Assembly: GCF_019402665.1 (NCBI RefSeq)
Contig: NZ_VSST01000019.1
Span: 124,001 to 188,000 of the forward strand
Length of the DNA: 64,000 nucleotides
Direction: 5' to 3'
From: Bradyrhizobium canariense
GTDB lineage: Bacteria > Pseudomonadota > Alphaproteobacteria > Rhizobiales > Xanthobacteraceae
Shown here: positions 1 to 8,108 of the stretch, in pieces
Numbering within the stretch: the first letter of the stretch is position 1
How the letters are laid out: every line of letters begins with the position of its first letter
Made by a program: the position numbers and the translations under genes
Notes under the pieces: model-generated
Told to the model about the DNA's origin: nothing
Databases searched by the model: none
Seen by the model: only the letters and a program-made list of their open reading frames with translations

Positions 1-1
1 G

Positions 2-1108
2 GCAAGGATCGGCGTCGAGTTCGACCCGGACGCGAAAGTCTCAGAGCTCAGCATTGCCGGACGCCAGCTGATCGCGATCTGCCGCGCCTTGGCTGCGGAT
101 GCCAAACTCCTGATTATGGATGAGCCGACGGCATCGTTGACCCGCCACGAGGTGAACGCCCTGATCGCGCTCGTAAGGGAGCTGAAGCGTGCTGGCATCT
201 GCGTCGTTTTCGTCAGTCACCGTCTCGACGAGGTGCTTGAAATCGCCGAACGCGTAACGGTACTGCGGGATGGCGCCAAAGTCGGTACTTTTGCTGCAGA
301 CACAATCGACGGTGGGAAACTCAGCCATCTGATGACCGGTAAGTCCTTCGAGTATCAGGTACAGGCGCCTGAGCTTGCCGCTGGCCCGGTCGTGCTGGAA
401 GTGAAGGGCCTTGGCCGCCAGGGTGAGTATGAGGATGTAAGCTTGCAGTTGCGCGCAGGGGAAGTGGTGGGTCTCACCGGTCTGCTCGGCTCGGGTCGAA
501 CCGAACTCGCGCTATCGCTGTTCGGCATGAAGCCGCCCGACCGCGGCACCATCTTGCTTGACGGGCAGCCGATCGCGCTCCGGACAAATGCAGAGGCGAT
601 CGATCGAGGGATCGCCTATGTATCCGAGGATAGGCTTACGCTTGGTCTCATCCTGAATCAGTCCGTCACGGCGAACGTCACGCTCACCGTGCTGGAACGT
701 CTGGCTGGCGCATTCGGCCTGATTGCCGCAGGCGCGCGACAGAGCCATGTGGCTCGGTGGGTCTCCGAACTCGGGATTAAGGTCTCCAACCCGGCCAACG
801 CGGTGAAGACCCTCTCCGGGGGCAATCAGCAGCGGGTCGTGCTCGCCAAATGGATGGCGACCAGCCCGCGGGTGCTCATCCTCGATAGTCCTACGGTGGG
901 CGTCGACATCAGCGCCAAGGACGGAATCTATGAAATCATCCGGCGGCTGGCCCGCGACGGCGTTGCGGTGCTGATGATATCAGACGAAATCCCGGAGGTC
1001 CTTTATCATAGTCATCGCGTGCTGGTGATGCGGGAAGGACGTTTGACAACCGATGTGGCTGCCGCAGCCACTTCCGAAGATGCGCTTCGGCAGGCCGTCA
1101 ATGCCTGA
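2..1108 (+). CDS. RbsA-type sugar ABC transporter ATP-binding protein (5' end outside window)
   Basis: The open frame continues to the left window edge, so the N-terminus is missing. About 368 residues of a normally ~500-residue double-ATPase protein are present. The first domain enters at its signature motif (LSIAGRQ) and Walker B (LLIMDEPTAS). The second domain is complete: a degenerate Walker A (GLLGSGRTE, with Arg-Thr in place of Lys-Ser/Thr, typical of RbsA/MglA proteins), signature LSGGNQQR and Walker B LILDSPTVGVD. Such proteins energise import of monosaccharides through two permease subunits, and two permease genes follow directly. The stop overlaps the next start (ATGCCTGA). Substrate cannot be read from the ATPase. 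Confidence 0.93.
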   Translation, partial: ARIGVEFDPDAKVSELSIAGRQLIAICRALAADAKLLIMDEPTASLTRHEVNALIALVRELKRAGICVVFVSHRLDEVLEIAERVTVLRDGAKVGTFAADTIDGGKLSHLMTGKSFEYQVQAPELAAGPVVLEVKGLGRQGEYEDVSLQLRAGEVVGLTGLLGSGRTELALSLFGMKPPDRGTILLDGQPIALRTNAEAIDRGIAYVSEDRLTLGLILNQSVTANVTLTVLERLAGAFGLIAAGARQSHVARWVSELGIKVSNPANAVKTLSGGNQQRVVLAKWMATSPRVLILDSPTVGVDISAKDGIYEIIRRLARDGVAVLMISDEIPEVLYHSHRVLVMREGRLTTDVAAAATSEDALRQAVNA

Positions 1109-2105
1109 ATCGCGCATTGCATCATTTGGGAGGTTTCGTCGCAGCCATGAGTTCTGGCTGCTGATGGTAATCCTCGGGCTCTGCGCCAGCTTGGGCTTCG
1201 CGAATGCCCAATTCCTGACCGTGCAGAATCTGTTTGATCTGCTGACCTCCTACGCCTTCGTCGGCGTCCTGGCGCTCGGACTATTGGTCGTGCTGATCGC
1301 CGGGGGTATCGACATCTCGTTCACCGCCACCGCGTCCGTGGCGCAATATGTCACACTCTCGCTTGCCAATGCTTACGGCGCGAACTGGATCAGCGTCTTT
1401 GCGATCGCGATTGGGATTGGCGGTGCGCTGGGTGGCCTCAATGCGATCTTCATCCAGAAACTTCGAATACCATCGATCATCGTTTCGGTCGCAACTCTGA
1501 ACATTTTCTATGGACTTCTGATCTTCTTCACCGGCGGCAAATACATCTATTCGTTGCCCGACTGGTTTGCGACCGGAATATTCTGGTTCGAATTCGAATG
1601 GGGCAAGGATAGCTCGTACGGCATCAACCTGCAGATCCTTGCGCTCGCGCTGGCGTTTCTCGTCACCTGGCTCCTGCTTAATCGAACTAATATCGGCCGG
1701 CAAATCTATGCCATGGGAGGCAATGCCGACGCTGCACAGCGGCTCGGCTTCCACATTTTCGGTCTCAACATACTGGTCTATTGCTACATGGGTGTCATGG
1801 CCGGAATCGCCTCCCTGATCCAGGCACAACTCGCGCAATCCGTTGCCCCGACAGTGCTGGTAGGCAAGGAACTCGATGTGGTCGCCGCCGTCGTGCTGGG
1901 CGGCGCCAGCTTGATGGGCGGCGTCGGCACAGTCCTCGGCACGTTTTTGGGCCTGACACTGCTCGCGGTGCTCCAAAACGGAATCATTTTGTTGGGCGTT
2001 TCGTCCTACTGGTCGCCGTTCTTCGTCGGTTTGGTTATTCTCATTTCGGTCTCAGCGACCGCCTGGTCCCAGCGAGAGCGGCGAACCCGGAGCGCGCGCC
2101 GATGA
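1101..2105 (+). CDS. RbsC-type sugar ABC transporter permease 1
   Basis: 334 residues of a strongly hydrophobic BPD_transp_2 family inner-membrane protein with about 8-10 membrane segments. It has the usual glycine-rich stretches (GVLALGLLVVLIAGGIDIS near the N-terminus and VVLGGASLMGGVGTVLG near the C-terminus). The start is the ATG inside the end of the ATPase gene. An upstream in-frame start at 1053 would only add residues that shadow the ATPase gene. It forms the membrane channel with the next gene product. Operon position matches the ATPase-permease-permease order of rhamnose (rhaTPQ) and autoinducer/ribose-type importers. Confidence 0.92.
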   Translation: MPESRIASFGRFRRSHEFWLLMVILGLCASLGFANAQFLTVQNLFDLLTSYAFVGVLALGLLVVLIAGGIDISFTATASVAQYVTLSLANAYGANWISVFAIAIGIGGALGGLNAIFIQKLRIPSIIVSVATLNIFYGLLIFFTGGKYIYSLPDWFATGIFWFEFEWGKDSSYGINLQILALALAFLVTWLLLNRTNIGRQIYAMGGNADAAQRLGFHIFGLNILVYCYMGVMAGIASLIQAQLAQSVAPTVLVGKELDVVAAVVLGGASLMGGVGTVLGTFLGLTLLAVLQNGIILLGVSSYWSPFFVGLVILISVSATAWSQRERRTRSARR

Positions 2106-3109
2106 GCAATGCGCCCGCCCTCTCGCTTCGCCGGCGTATGGTCGGCCTCGCCGGCAGCGGCACGGTCACCACCCTCACCCTGCTGTTGTTCGCGCTCTGG
2201 GTGGCGTTCGCGATCACGATCGGCGACCGGTTCTTCTCGGTCAACACGCTGCAATCCATGGCTTTCCAGATGCCCGAACTCGGCATCCTCTCACTTGCGA
2301 TGATGCTGGCCTTGCTATCCGGCGGACTCAACCTTTCGATCATCGCGACCGCCAATCTGTCCGGACTGACCATCGCCTTCCTGCTGACGCACTACATCCC
2401 GGGGAGTCAGGGCCTTGCCTGGGTCGGCATTCAGGTGCTGGCGATCGCTGCAGGATTCGCAGTGGCCGCATTGGTCGGCCTCCTCAACGGTTTTGTCATC
2501 GCCTATCTCGGCGTTTCGCCGATCCTGGCCACGCTCGGCACGATGACGCTCTGCAAGGGCATCGCGATCGGCCTGTCGCGCGGTAACGTCATCTCCGGAT
2601 TTCCGGAGCCCATTGTATTTATCGGCAATGGAACGGTTTTCGGGGTACCCTTTGCTTTGATCGTACTTGTGTTCTGCGCCTTGCCCGTCGCGCTCATGCT
2701 GAACGCGACGCCGTTCGGGGCAAAGGTTTACATGATCGGCTCGAACGAGAAGGCGACCCGCTACTCCGGCGTCGATACACGCGCCGTCCTCCTCAAACTC
2801 TATGTGTTTTCCAGCTTGCTCGCGGGCGTGGCAGCGGTGGTCATGTTGGCACGTTTCAATTCGGCCAACGCAGCATACGGCGAGAGCTATCTGTTGGTCA
2901 CCATTCTCGCGGCCGTCCTCGGCGGCATCGATCCGTTTGGTGGCTTCGGCAAAGTCGGCGGGCTATTGCTTGCGCTGATCATCCTTCAGGTGATCTCATC
3001 GGCATTCAACCTTCTGAACCTCAGCCAATTCCTCACGCTGGCGATCTGGGGTGGAATCTTGATTGCCGTCGCGGCGGTTCCTCATTTCGCCGGCAAAGCG
3101 CCGCGGTAG
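2102..3109 (+). CDS. RbsC-type sugar ABC transporter permease 2
   Basis: 335 residues, second BPD_transp_2 permease. Key features are the GILSLAMMLALLSGGLNLS segment and the conserved ILAAVLGGIDPFGGFG region near the C-terminus. The start codon overlaps the previous stop (ATGA), so translation is probably coupled. Two different permeases imply a heterodimeric channel, as in the Rhizobium leguminosarum rhamnose transporter. In-frame codons upstream of 2102 read out of the overlapping permease 1 gene and were not used. Confidence 0.92.
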   Translation: MSNAPALSLRRRMVGLAGSGTVTTLTLLLFALWVAFAITIGDRFFSVNTLQSMAFQMPELGILSLAMMLALLSGGLNLSIIATANLSGLTIAFLLTHYIPGSQGLAWVGIQVLAIAAGFAVAALVGLLNGFVIAYLGVSPILATLGTMTLCKGIAIGLSRGNVISGFPEPIVFIGNGTVFGVPFALIVLVFCALPVALMLNATPFGAKVYMIGSNEKATRYSGVDTRAVLLKLYVFSSLLAGVAAVVMLARFNSANAAYGESYLLVTILAAVLGGIDPFGGFGKVGGLLLALIILQVISSAFNLLNLSQFLTLAIWGGILIAVAAVPHFAGKAPR

Positions 3110-3115
3110 CCAGCG

Positions 3116-4534
3116 ATGATGCGCTCGATCGCCTCGCCCCGTATCGCAGTTCTCGACATTGGCAAGACCAATCTCAAACTGCTAGTGGCGAGCGAGGACG
3201 GCTGGCCGCTCGAAACACATGCGCTTCCAAATGTGCCGATGACTCAGGGCTCGTACCTCGCCTATGACCTTGCCGGGTTAGAAGAGTGGTTTCTCGATAC
3301 CCTTGCCGTCGTGTCTCAACGCCATGCCATTGGAGCCGTGATCGTGGCTGCGCATGGATGCGGTGCGGTTCTCGTCGACGGTGATACGCCAGTGCTGCCG
3401 ATGATGGACTATGATGCCGTCTCTCCACCGGCAATCGATGAAGCATATGCGCGAATCGCGCCCGGTTGCGATGAAGTGTTTTGCGGAATCGGAGGGGCGA
3501 TGCGGCTAGGAAAACAGCTGCTGTGGCAGGAAAGCGCGTATCCCCTCGAATTCGCCCGCGCAAAAACCTATCTGACCACCGCGCAGTTTTTTGCCTTGCG
3601 GCTTGGCGGACGTGCGGCCAGTGAAATCTCACAGCTCGCGGCTCAGAGCCATATCTGGGACCTCATCCACCAGCAGCCTTCTTCTCTTATGCGCAAGCGC
3701 GGCTGGACACATCTGCTGCCCGAATGCGTACCCGCCGGCGAGGTGCTAGGGACGGTTTCGGAATCCGTAGCCAGGCGCTCCGGCCTGGCGCAATCGACCG
3801 AGATCCTCTGTGGCGTCCATGATTCCAACGCCAACCTGTTCCGCTACAAGGCCGCCGGCATGGCCGATGCCACGATCCTATCGACCGGTACCTGGATGAT
3901 CGGCTTTCAGCGCGGCCTCCCCCTGGACAAACTCGATTGCACGCGCGCGATGGTTCTCAATATCGATGTCGATGGCGAGAATGCACCTTCGACATTGATC
4001 GCGACCGGCCGCGAATACGACCTGATCCGCGGGAACAATTGTGCTTCCGATGCAGCCGTCCTTGCCGCATTGCCCACCCTGCTGTCGAGGGGAACCCTGG
4101 CGCTCCCCTCATTCGTCGGCGATGATGGATTGTTTCCGGGCGCGGCTCGCCGCGGACGGGTCATCGGACCGCCCCCCGAAACGCCTGCCGAATGGCAGGC
4201 ATTGGCGGTGCTCTACGCAGCATTCAGCGCAAACCGCTGTCTTGATGCGCTCGAGAGCTCAAAACGCATAGTCATCGATGGTGGCTTTGCCGCAAACCTG
4301 CCCTTCGCCCGTTGCCTTGCGACTTTGCGATCCTCGCAGAGCGTCTGGGTGAGTCGGTCTCCGGACGGAACGGCGCTTGGCGCTGCGCTGCTGTGGCGGC
4401 GGTTCTCGCGTACGCTGCCGGTTTCGAGCGTGCTCCTTGAAGCCGTCACATCACTCAGCAACGATGGGTTCGAACCGCGCGACCTTTCCGCCGCCTACCA
4501 GTCCTGGATCGCTTTCTCGGAGCCGTCTTCATGA
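3116..4534 (+). CDS. FGGY-family carbohydrate kinase
   Basis: 472 residues. N-terminal phosphate-1 motif LDIGKTNLKL (about residues 13-22), catalytic-base region GVHDSNAN, phosphate-2 motif STGTWMIG and adenosine motif IDGGFA place it in the FGGY sugar kinases, close to rhamnulokinase/fuculokinase-like members that share DIGKTN. It would phosphorylate a ketose (or deoxyketose) at C1 for the adjacent aldolase. Six bases separate it from the permease stop; two ATG codons lie in tandem at the start. The pairing with a fuculose-phosphate-type aldolase suggests a 6-deoxyhexulose or pentulose, but the exact sugar is inference. Confidence 0.85.
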   Translation: MMRSIASPRIAVLDIGKTNLKLLVASEDGWPLETHALPNVPMTQGSYLAYDLAGLEEWFLDTLAVVSQRHAIGAVIVAAHGCGAVLVDGDTPVLPMMDYDAVSPPAIDEAYARIAPGCDEVFCGIGGAMRLGKQLLWQESAYPLEFARAKTYLTTAQFFALRLGGRAASEISQLAAQSHIWDLIHQQPSSLMRKRGWTHLLPECVPAGEVLGTVSESVARRSGLAQSTEILCGVHDSNANLFRYKAAGMADATILSTGTWMIGFQRGLPLDKLDCTRAMVLNIDVDGENAPSTLIATGREYDLIRGNNCASDAAVLAALPTLLSRGTLALPSFVGDDGLFPGAARRGRVIGPPPETPAEWQALAVLYAAFSANRCLDALESSKRIVIDGGFAANLPFARCLATLRSSQSVWVSRSPDGTALGAALLWRRFSRTLPVSSVLLEAVTSLSNDGFEPRDLSAAYQSWIAFSEPSS

Positions 4535-5244
4535 CAGACCACAATCATGCCGATCTCCGCCAAGGCATTGTCGATACCTGCAGGGAGATGAATCGAAACG
4601 GCCTCAATCAGGGCACATCCGGCAATCTTTCGCACCGGATTCCAAACGGCATGCTGATCACGCCTACCAGTCTGCCCTATGATCGGATGCAGCCAGACGA
4701 CATTGTCGCGATGGATTTTGCCGCGAACTACCAGGGCAACCATCGGCCTTCATCCGAATGGCGCTTTCATCGCGATATTCTGCGAGCACGCGAAGACGTC
4801 AACGTCGTGCTGCATACGCATTCCACCTTCAGCACGATTCTCGCCGTTCATGAGCGTGGCATTCCCTGCTTCCACTATATGGTTGCAGTTGCGGGTGGCA
4901 ACGATGTGCGCTGTACGCCATATGCTTGTTTCGGCACTCAGGCACTATCGGACTACGCCCTCAAGGCCCTCGAAGATCGCAACGCTTGCCTCCTTGGCCA
5001 TCATGGCTTGATCGTGACGGCCCAAACGTTCGAAAAGGCGCTTTGGCTCGCCGTGGAGGTGGAGACGCTGGCGAAGATGTATGTCCATGCGTTGGCTATC
5101 GGCGAGCCGCCGCGCCTCAGCGACGCTGAAATGGCGCAGGTACATGAGCAGATGAAACGCATGGGATACGGCCAGGCGCCTGATCTTGACGATGTCGGCG
5201 ATGTTCCGCGCGCCCTCCCTGAGTCGAAACGGACGGCACATTGA
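4531..5244 (+). CDS. Class II aldolase (L-fuculose-1-phosphate aldolase-like)
   Basis: 237 residues of the class II aldolase/adducin fold. Visible zinc-site and catalytic features are SSEWRFH (catalytic Glu region), the HTHS pair of histidines and the downstream LLGHHGL histidine. Members cleave L-fuculose-1-P, L-rhamnulose-1-P or ribulose-type phosphates to dihydroxyacetone phosphate plus an aldehyde. The start overlaps the kinase stop (ATGA), so kinase and aldolase form a coupled pair: import, phosphorylation, retro-aldol cleavage. No isomerase gene is visible here; it may lie upstream of the window. Substrate remains open. Confidence 0.87.
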   Translation: MTDHNHADLRQGIVDTCREMNRNGLNQGTSGNLSHRIPNGMLITPTSLPYDRMQPDDIVAMDFAANYQGNHRPSSEWRFHRDILRAREDVNVVLHTHSTFSTILAVHERGIPCFHYMVAVAGGNDVRCTPYACFGTQALSDYALKALEDRNACLLGHHGLIVTAQTFEKALWLAVEVETLAKMYVHALAIGEPPRLSDAEMAQVHEQMKRMGYGQAPDLDDVGDVPRALPESKRTAH

Positions 5245-5636
5245 TGGTGGATTTCGCGGACAGCTGCCACCAAGTTCGCTCGGCACCGGCCCACGCAGAA
5301 CGAAGGCCGAGGCCGGATGTGCGGGTTTGACCGTCACAGCCCTTGGGCAGAAGACGTGCGCGAACAATCAGGCTTGCCCGCTTCACCGCTCAACAGTTCA
5401 ACGACTTAGCTTGTCGATCGGCTCCGCGCAATTGCGGCAGGATACGCCGCCCTCACCGGGAGAAGAACCTCGTCATCGACGCAGACCTGATCCCGGGCGC
5501 CGATGGCGCGTCGCCTTTTTCGCGCGTGCGGGGCAGACAAACAATCACCTGCATGGAGTGAAACTATCAAAGTTTAATGCGCTCTGTCGTTCTCATCGAT
5601 CAGATTGGGGACGGGTTCTGAGTTATTAGGCGACCA
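5245..5636. other. Gene-free stretch between aldolase and Crp-family regulator
   Basis: No frame here shows protein-like composition. A short hairpin (GCGCC-GAT-GGCGC) followed closely by five T residues at about 5497-5520 could act as a weak terminator for the sugar operon. An AT-richer patch around 5565-5580 could hold the promoter of the regulator. Neither is certain. Confidence 0.35.
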
Positions 5637-6419
5637 ATGCAGGCAGGATTTGCGTTCTCCAAGCTCGCCGACCGGTTGGCGAGCCTCACTCCCGTAACGG
5701 CTGACGATCTCCACCTGCTCGCGGACATGGCAAGCACAATCGCGCATCTCAGTTCGCGTCAGGCCGTTTTGCGGCATGGCGATGATACCACCCAGTGCTG
5801 CCTGCTGCTTCAGGGATATCTGTCCTGGCAGGATGCAGAGAGTACGGACGGGCAGATCACGTCAATCCATGTTCCCGGTGACATCGCCGATCTACACACG
5901 CTTTATCGTCCTCGCGTTGACGGCAACCTGATCGCGCTCGGGCCCGCCATCGTCGCTCTCGTGCCACACCGCTTCTTTCACGATTTGTCCGCGCGTTCGC
6001 CTGCGATGTCTCGCGCATTGCTGCTGATGCTGCTCACCAGCCACGCCATTCAGCGCAACTGGACGGTGAACCTGGGTAGTCGTGATGCATTGACGCGAGT
6101 GGCGCATCTGCTGTGCGAGATCACCACCCGCCTGCAAAGCGTCGGCCTGGCGAGAGATCTCAGGCTGCCGTCACCCTTTACCCAATCGGACCTTGCGGCA
6201 GCGTGCAGCATTTCCCCAGTGCATGCGAACCGCACAATTCAGGAACTGCGACGATGCAACCTCCTGCAATGGCAGGGTAAGACGGTAACGATCACGGACT
6301 GGCCGGGACTCGTGCGGCTCGCAAGATTCGATCCGACTTACCTGGGCATTCAGTCCAGCCGCGACGATGCGTCGTCCTCGCGTCTCAGGCCACTTACGGC
6401 GGACCTTGCGCTCGCTTGA
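5637..6419 (+). CDS. Crp/Fnr family transcriptional regulator
   Basis: 260 residues. The N-terminal ~140 residues form a cyclic-nucleotide-binding-like beta roll, with a glycine-rich turn after QCCLLLQGYLSWQDAE. The C-terminus has a winged helix with a recognisable HTH (QSDLAAACSISPVHANRTIQELRR region split around residues 185-210). No cysteine cluster of the Fnr type is visible, so it is not an obvious oxygen sensor; FixK/Crp-like sensing is unknown. It stands alone between the sugar operon and convergent minus-strand genes, so it could control the sugar operon or act globally. The 3' end overlaps the end of the convergent GT9-like gene by 26 bases. Confidence 0.85.
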   Translation: MQAGFAFSKLADRLASLTPVTADDLHLLADMASTIAHLSSRQAVLRHGDDTTQCCLLLQGYLSWQDAESTDGQITSIHVPGDIADLHTLYRPRVDGNLIALGPAIVALVPHRFFHDLSARSPAMSRALLLMLLTSHAIQRNWTVNLGSRDALTRVAHLLCEITTRLQSVGLARDLRLPSPFTQSDLAAACSISPVHANRTIQELRRCNLLQWQGKTVTITDWPGLVRLARFDPTYLGIQSSRDDASSSRLRPLTADLALA

Positions 6420-7407
6420 GCCCGTTTCGGACGACACCTTGACGGATTGCGGAGCGTGCAATCAGGGCCTGCCGCGCTTCTCCAATGACATCATCCCAAT
6501 TATCTGGCGTCCTCTGATGAAACAGCCGCAGGCTCGGATACCAAAGGGAGTGGGACTCGGATGACGGCCAGCGCCAGTCGCAATCCGCATGCAACAAGAC
6601 CCACGCATCACAGCCGAGTGCTCCCGCGAGATGGGCCACCATGGTATCGACGCAAATGAGCAGATCGAGCCGCTGGAGGAGATGACCGAGAACCGTAATG
6701 TCAGGTGTGCTGACGTCCCTCGCGCCGATCTCGGCCAGTTCGCGCGCTCGGGCCCCGCGTTGCAGCGAGCAGAGCGTCACGCCGGGAACGTCAAGTTGCC
6801 CCAACAGGGACGGCGGGATGGTCCTTCGTTTGTCCCAGTTGCCGACTTCCCAAACCAGACCGACGGCAAGCCTTCGCAGTCCAAGACCTGGAACTTCAAG
6901 ACCTGGAACTTCAAGACCTGGAACTTCAAGACCTGGAATTTCGAGACCTCGAAGTTCAAGACCTCGCACTTGCGCAAGTGCTGGCGCGACCGCCGGCGGC
7001 AGCGATACGTAAGGTGCCCGCATCTCGACGTGCTCCCGCCCCGCCCTTATGGCATGCGGCACCTCCATGATTTCGACATCGGCTTCGAAGTCGACCTCAG
7101 GCGTACCATCATGGAGCGCAAAGGCCCGATCGACGCCAGCCGTTCGCTCGACCAGCGGCAGAAGCTCGCCCTGGCACCAGACCGTGACCCGGCGCGCGAC
7201 GTCACGAAGCGGCCGCATGAAGCGCAGGAACTGGATGGTGTCGCCGAGCCCGTGGTAGCAGCGGACCAGCACATCCTTGCCCGTCAGCTCCTCGCCGCGC
7301 CAGATACGCTGCAGGTGCCGAGGCCCGGTGTGCTTGGGTGGATACGCAAGCATCGCCAGATCGCGGTCGCTGATCGCCCAGGCGCGTTCGAAGTCGCCTG
7401 CCCGCAT
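6394..7407 (-). CDS. GT9-like glycosyltransferase-fold protein with GLEVP pentapeptide repeats
   Basis: 337 residues if started at the ATG at 7407, which has a GGACGGAAG-like ribosome site; a GTG at 7431 is an alternative. The visible core resembles the ADP-heptose:LPS heptosyltransferase-like C-terminal half found in TPR-glycosyltransferase proteins: VLVRCYHGLGDTIQFLRF, then LAVGLVWEVGNWDKRR, then DLLICVDTMVAHLAGALG. A run of five-residue GLEVP-type repeats, encoded by a 15-bp tandem repeat, is inserted between the two lobes. Typical family members carry N-terminal TPRs; only a fragment-like AMRAGDFERAWAISD helix pair remains here. Substrate unknown. The frame upstream of 7431 overlaps the neighbouring small gene and looks non-coding. 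Confidence 0.7.
   Translation of the reverse strand: MRAGDFERAWAISDRDLAMLAYPPKHTGPRHLQRIWRGEELTGKDVLVRCYHGLGDTIQFLRFMRPLRDVARRVTVWCQGELLPLVERTAGVDRAFALHDGTPEVDFEADVEIMEVPHAIRAGREHVEMRAPYVSLPPAVAPALAQVRGLELRGLEIPGLEVPGLEVPGLEVPGLGLRRLAVGLVWEVGNWDKRRTIPPSLLGQLDVPGVTLCSLQRGARARELAEIGARDVSTPDITVLGHLLQRLDLLICVDTMVAHLAGALGCDAWVLLHADCDWRWPSSESHSLWYPSLRLFHQRTPDNWDDVIGEARQALIARSAIRQGVVRNGLKRAQGPP
6883..6972. repeat. 15-bp in-frame tandem repeat, six units
   Basis: Three exact copies of AAGACCTGGAACTTC are followed by one copy with a single change and two diverged copies. The unit is a multiple of three, so it adds GLEVP/GLEIP/GLELR pentapeptides to the minus-strand gene without breaking the frame. 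Copy number is likely variable by slippage. Confidence 0.95.
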
Positions 7408-7445
7408 CGCTTCCGTCCAACTAACCGACACTCGCGGTGATCCGA

Positions 7446-7733
7446 TCAACGCCGCACGAATTTGTGAAAACGGCTCATCTTGCCATCCTTGGTGCGGTCC
7501 TGGTGAAGGAACGCGATGCCGGTCTCGTCGAACTTCGCGAAGAATTCGTCCCAGCTGATCCGGTCGAGACCTTCGTCGGGCGGATCGAAATCGATGCGCA
7601 GGATACCGGCGTGTCCGTCCTCCTCGGTAGCCTTGACCGTCGCGGGCTTTCCGCCGCGTTCCTCCGCCCATTTCCTGATCACGTCATGGCTGGTGGTCTG
7701 CTGGGCTTCGCTGGTTTGTGATTTGGTTGACAT
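7446..7733 (-). CDS. Small conserved protein (often annotated as 1,4-alpha-glucan branching enzyme-like)
   Basis: 95 residues from the ATG at 7733, preceded by GAGGTGTGAC. The body KWAEERGGKPATV, then ILRIDFDPPDEGLDRISWDEFFAKFDE, then a C-terminal FHKF belongs to a widespread small soluble protein of unknown role. In databases it often carries a misleading glucan-branching label. It has no branching-enzyme catalytic domain. An upstream in-frame extension to 7895 is acidic and low in complexity and was not used. It is divergent from the inositol-phosphate synthase gene. Confidence 0.75.
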   Translation of the reverse strand: MSTKSQTSEAQQTTSHDVIRKWAEERGGKPATVKATEEDGHAGILRIDFDPPDEGLDRISWDEFFAKFDETGIAFLHQDRTKDGKMSRFHKFVRR

Positions 7734-7970
7734 GTCACACCTCGACTGCTGACAAAGAGCGAGCGACGAATAGGTCGTCGCGTCAGACTGTTCGCCGTGA
7801 ACGCCGGACGGAAGGATTTGTTCTTTCGTGGTGTCGGGCTCTCTCAGAGCATCATCTTCTTCATCTTCATCATGGAAGCTTTTAGTTCCCGCCAAACTGC
7901 TCGGGATTCTATCCCAGGTTAAGGGCGCGAAATTTTTTTGGCCGGAATCTGACGTAGTGCCGTGAGTTCA

Positions 7971-7995
7971 GGAACGAACATACGTTCCTCACGTT
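7971..7995 (+). promoter_or_regulatory. EcfG-like promoter before the glycan cluster
   Basis: GGAAC (7971-7975), 16 bases, then CGTT (7992-7995) fits the GGAAC-N16/17-CGTT consensus of EcfG-type general stress sigma factors of alphaproteobacteria. The -35 is also the left arm of an inverted repeat, GGAACG-AACATA-CGTTCC (7971-7988). The predicted transcript would start near 8002, about 107 bases ahead of ino1. Confidence 0.6.
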
Positions 7996-8010
7996 CGCCG
8001 ACGTACTTAC

Positions 8011-8086
8011 GTCAACACTGCAAGTCTTCAACACTGCAAGTCTTTAACACAGTACGTCTTCAACACTGCATGCCTTAACGCTGCAC
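8011..8086. repeat. Five degenerate ~16-bp direct repeats in the ino1 leader
   Basis: Units of the form GTCTTCAACACTGCAA start near 8011 (partial), 8024, 8040, 8056 and 8072, and the last runs into GTCTTCCGGAGG, which contains the ribosome-binding site of ino1. The units lie downstream of the proposed promoter, so they would be transcribed into the 5' leader. The spacing is regular at 15-16 bp. Function unknown; either a DNA-binding array or a leader RNA feature. Confidence 0.8.
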
Positions 8087-8108
8087 GTCTTCCGGAGGGC
8101 CTAGATCC

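Noticed and set aside
6883..6972. CRISPR or origin iterons
   Set aside because: Unit is 15 bp without spacers, in frame within a coding region.
8011..8086. CRISPR-like array
   Set aside because: Units are 15-16 bp, degenerate and have no spacers or cas genes.
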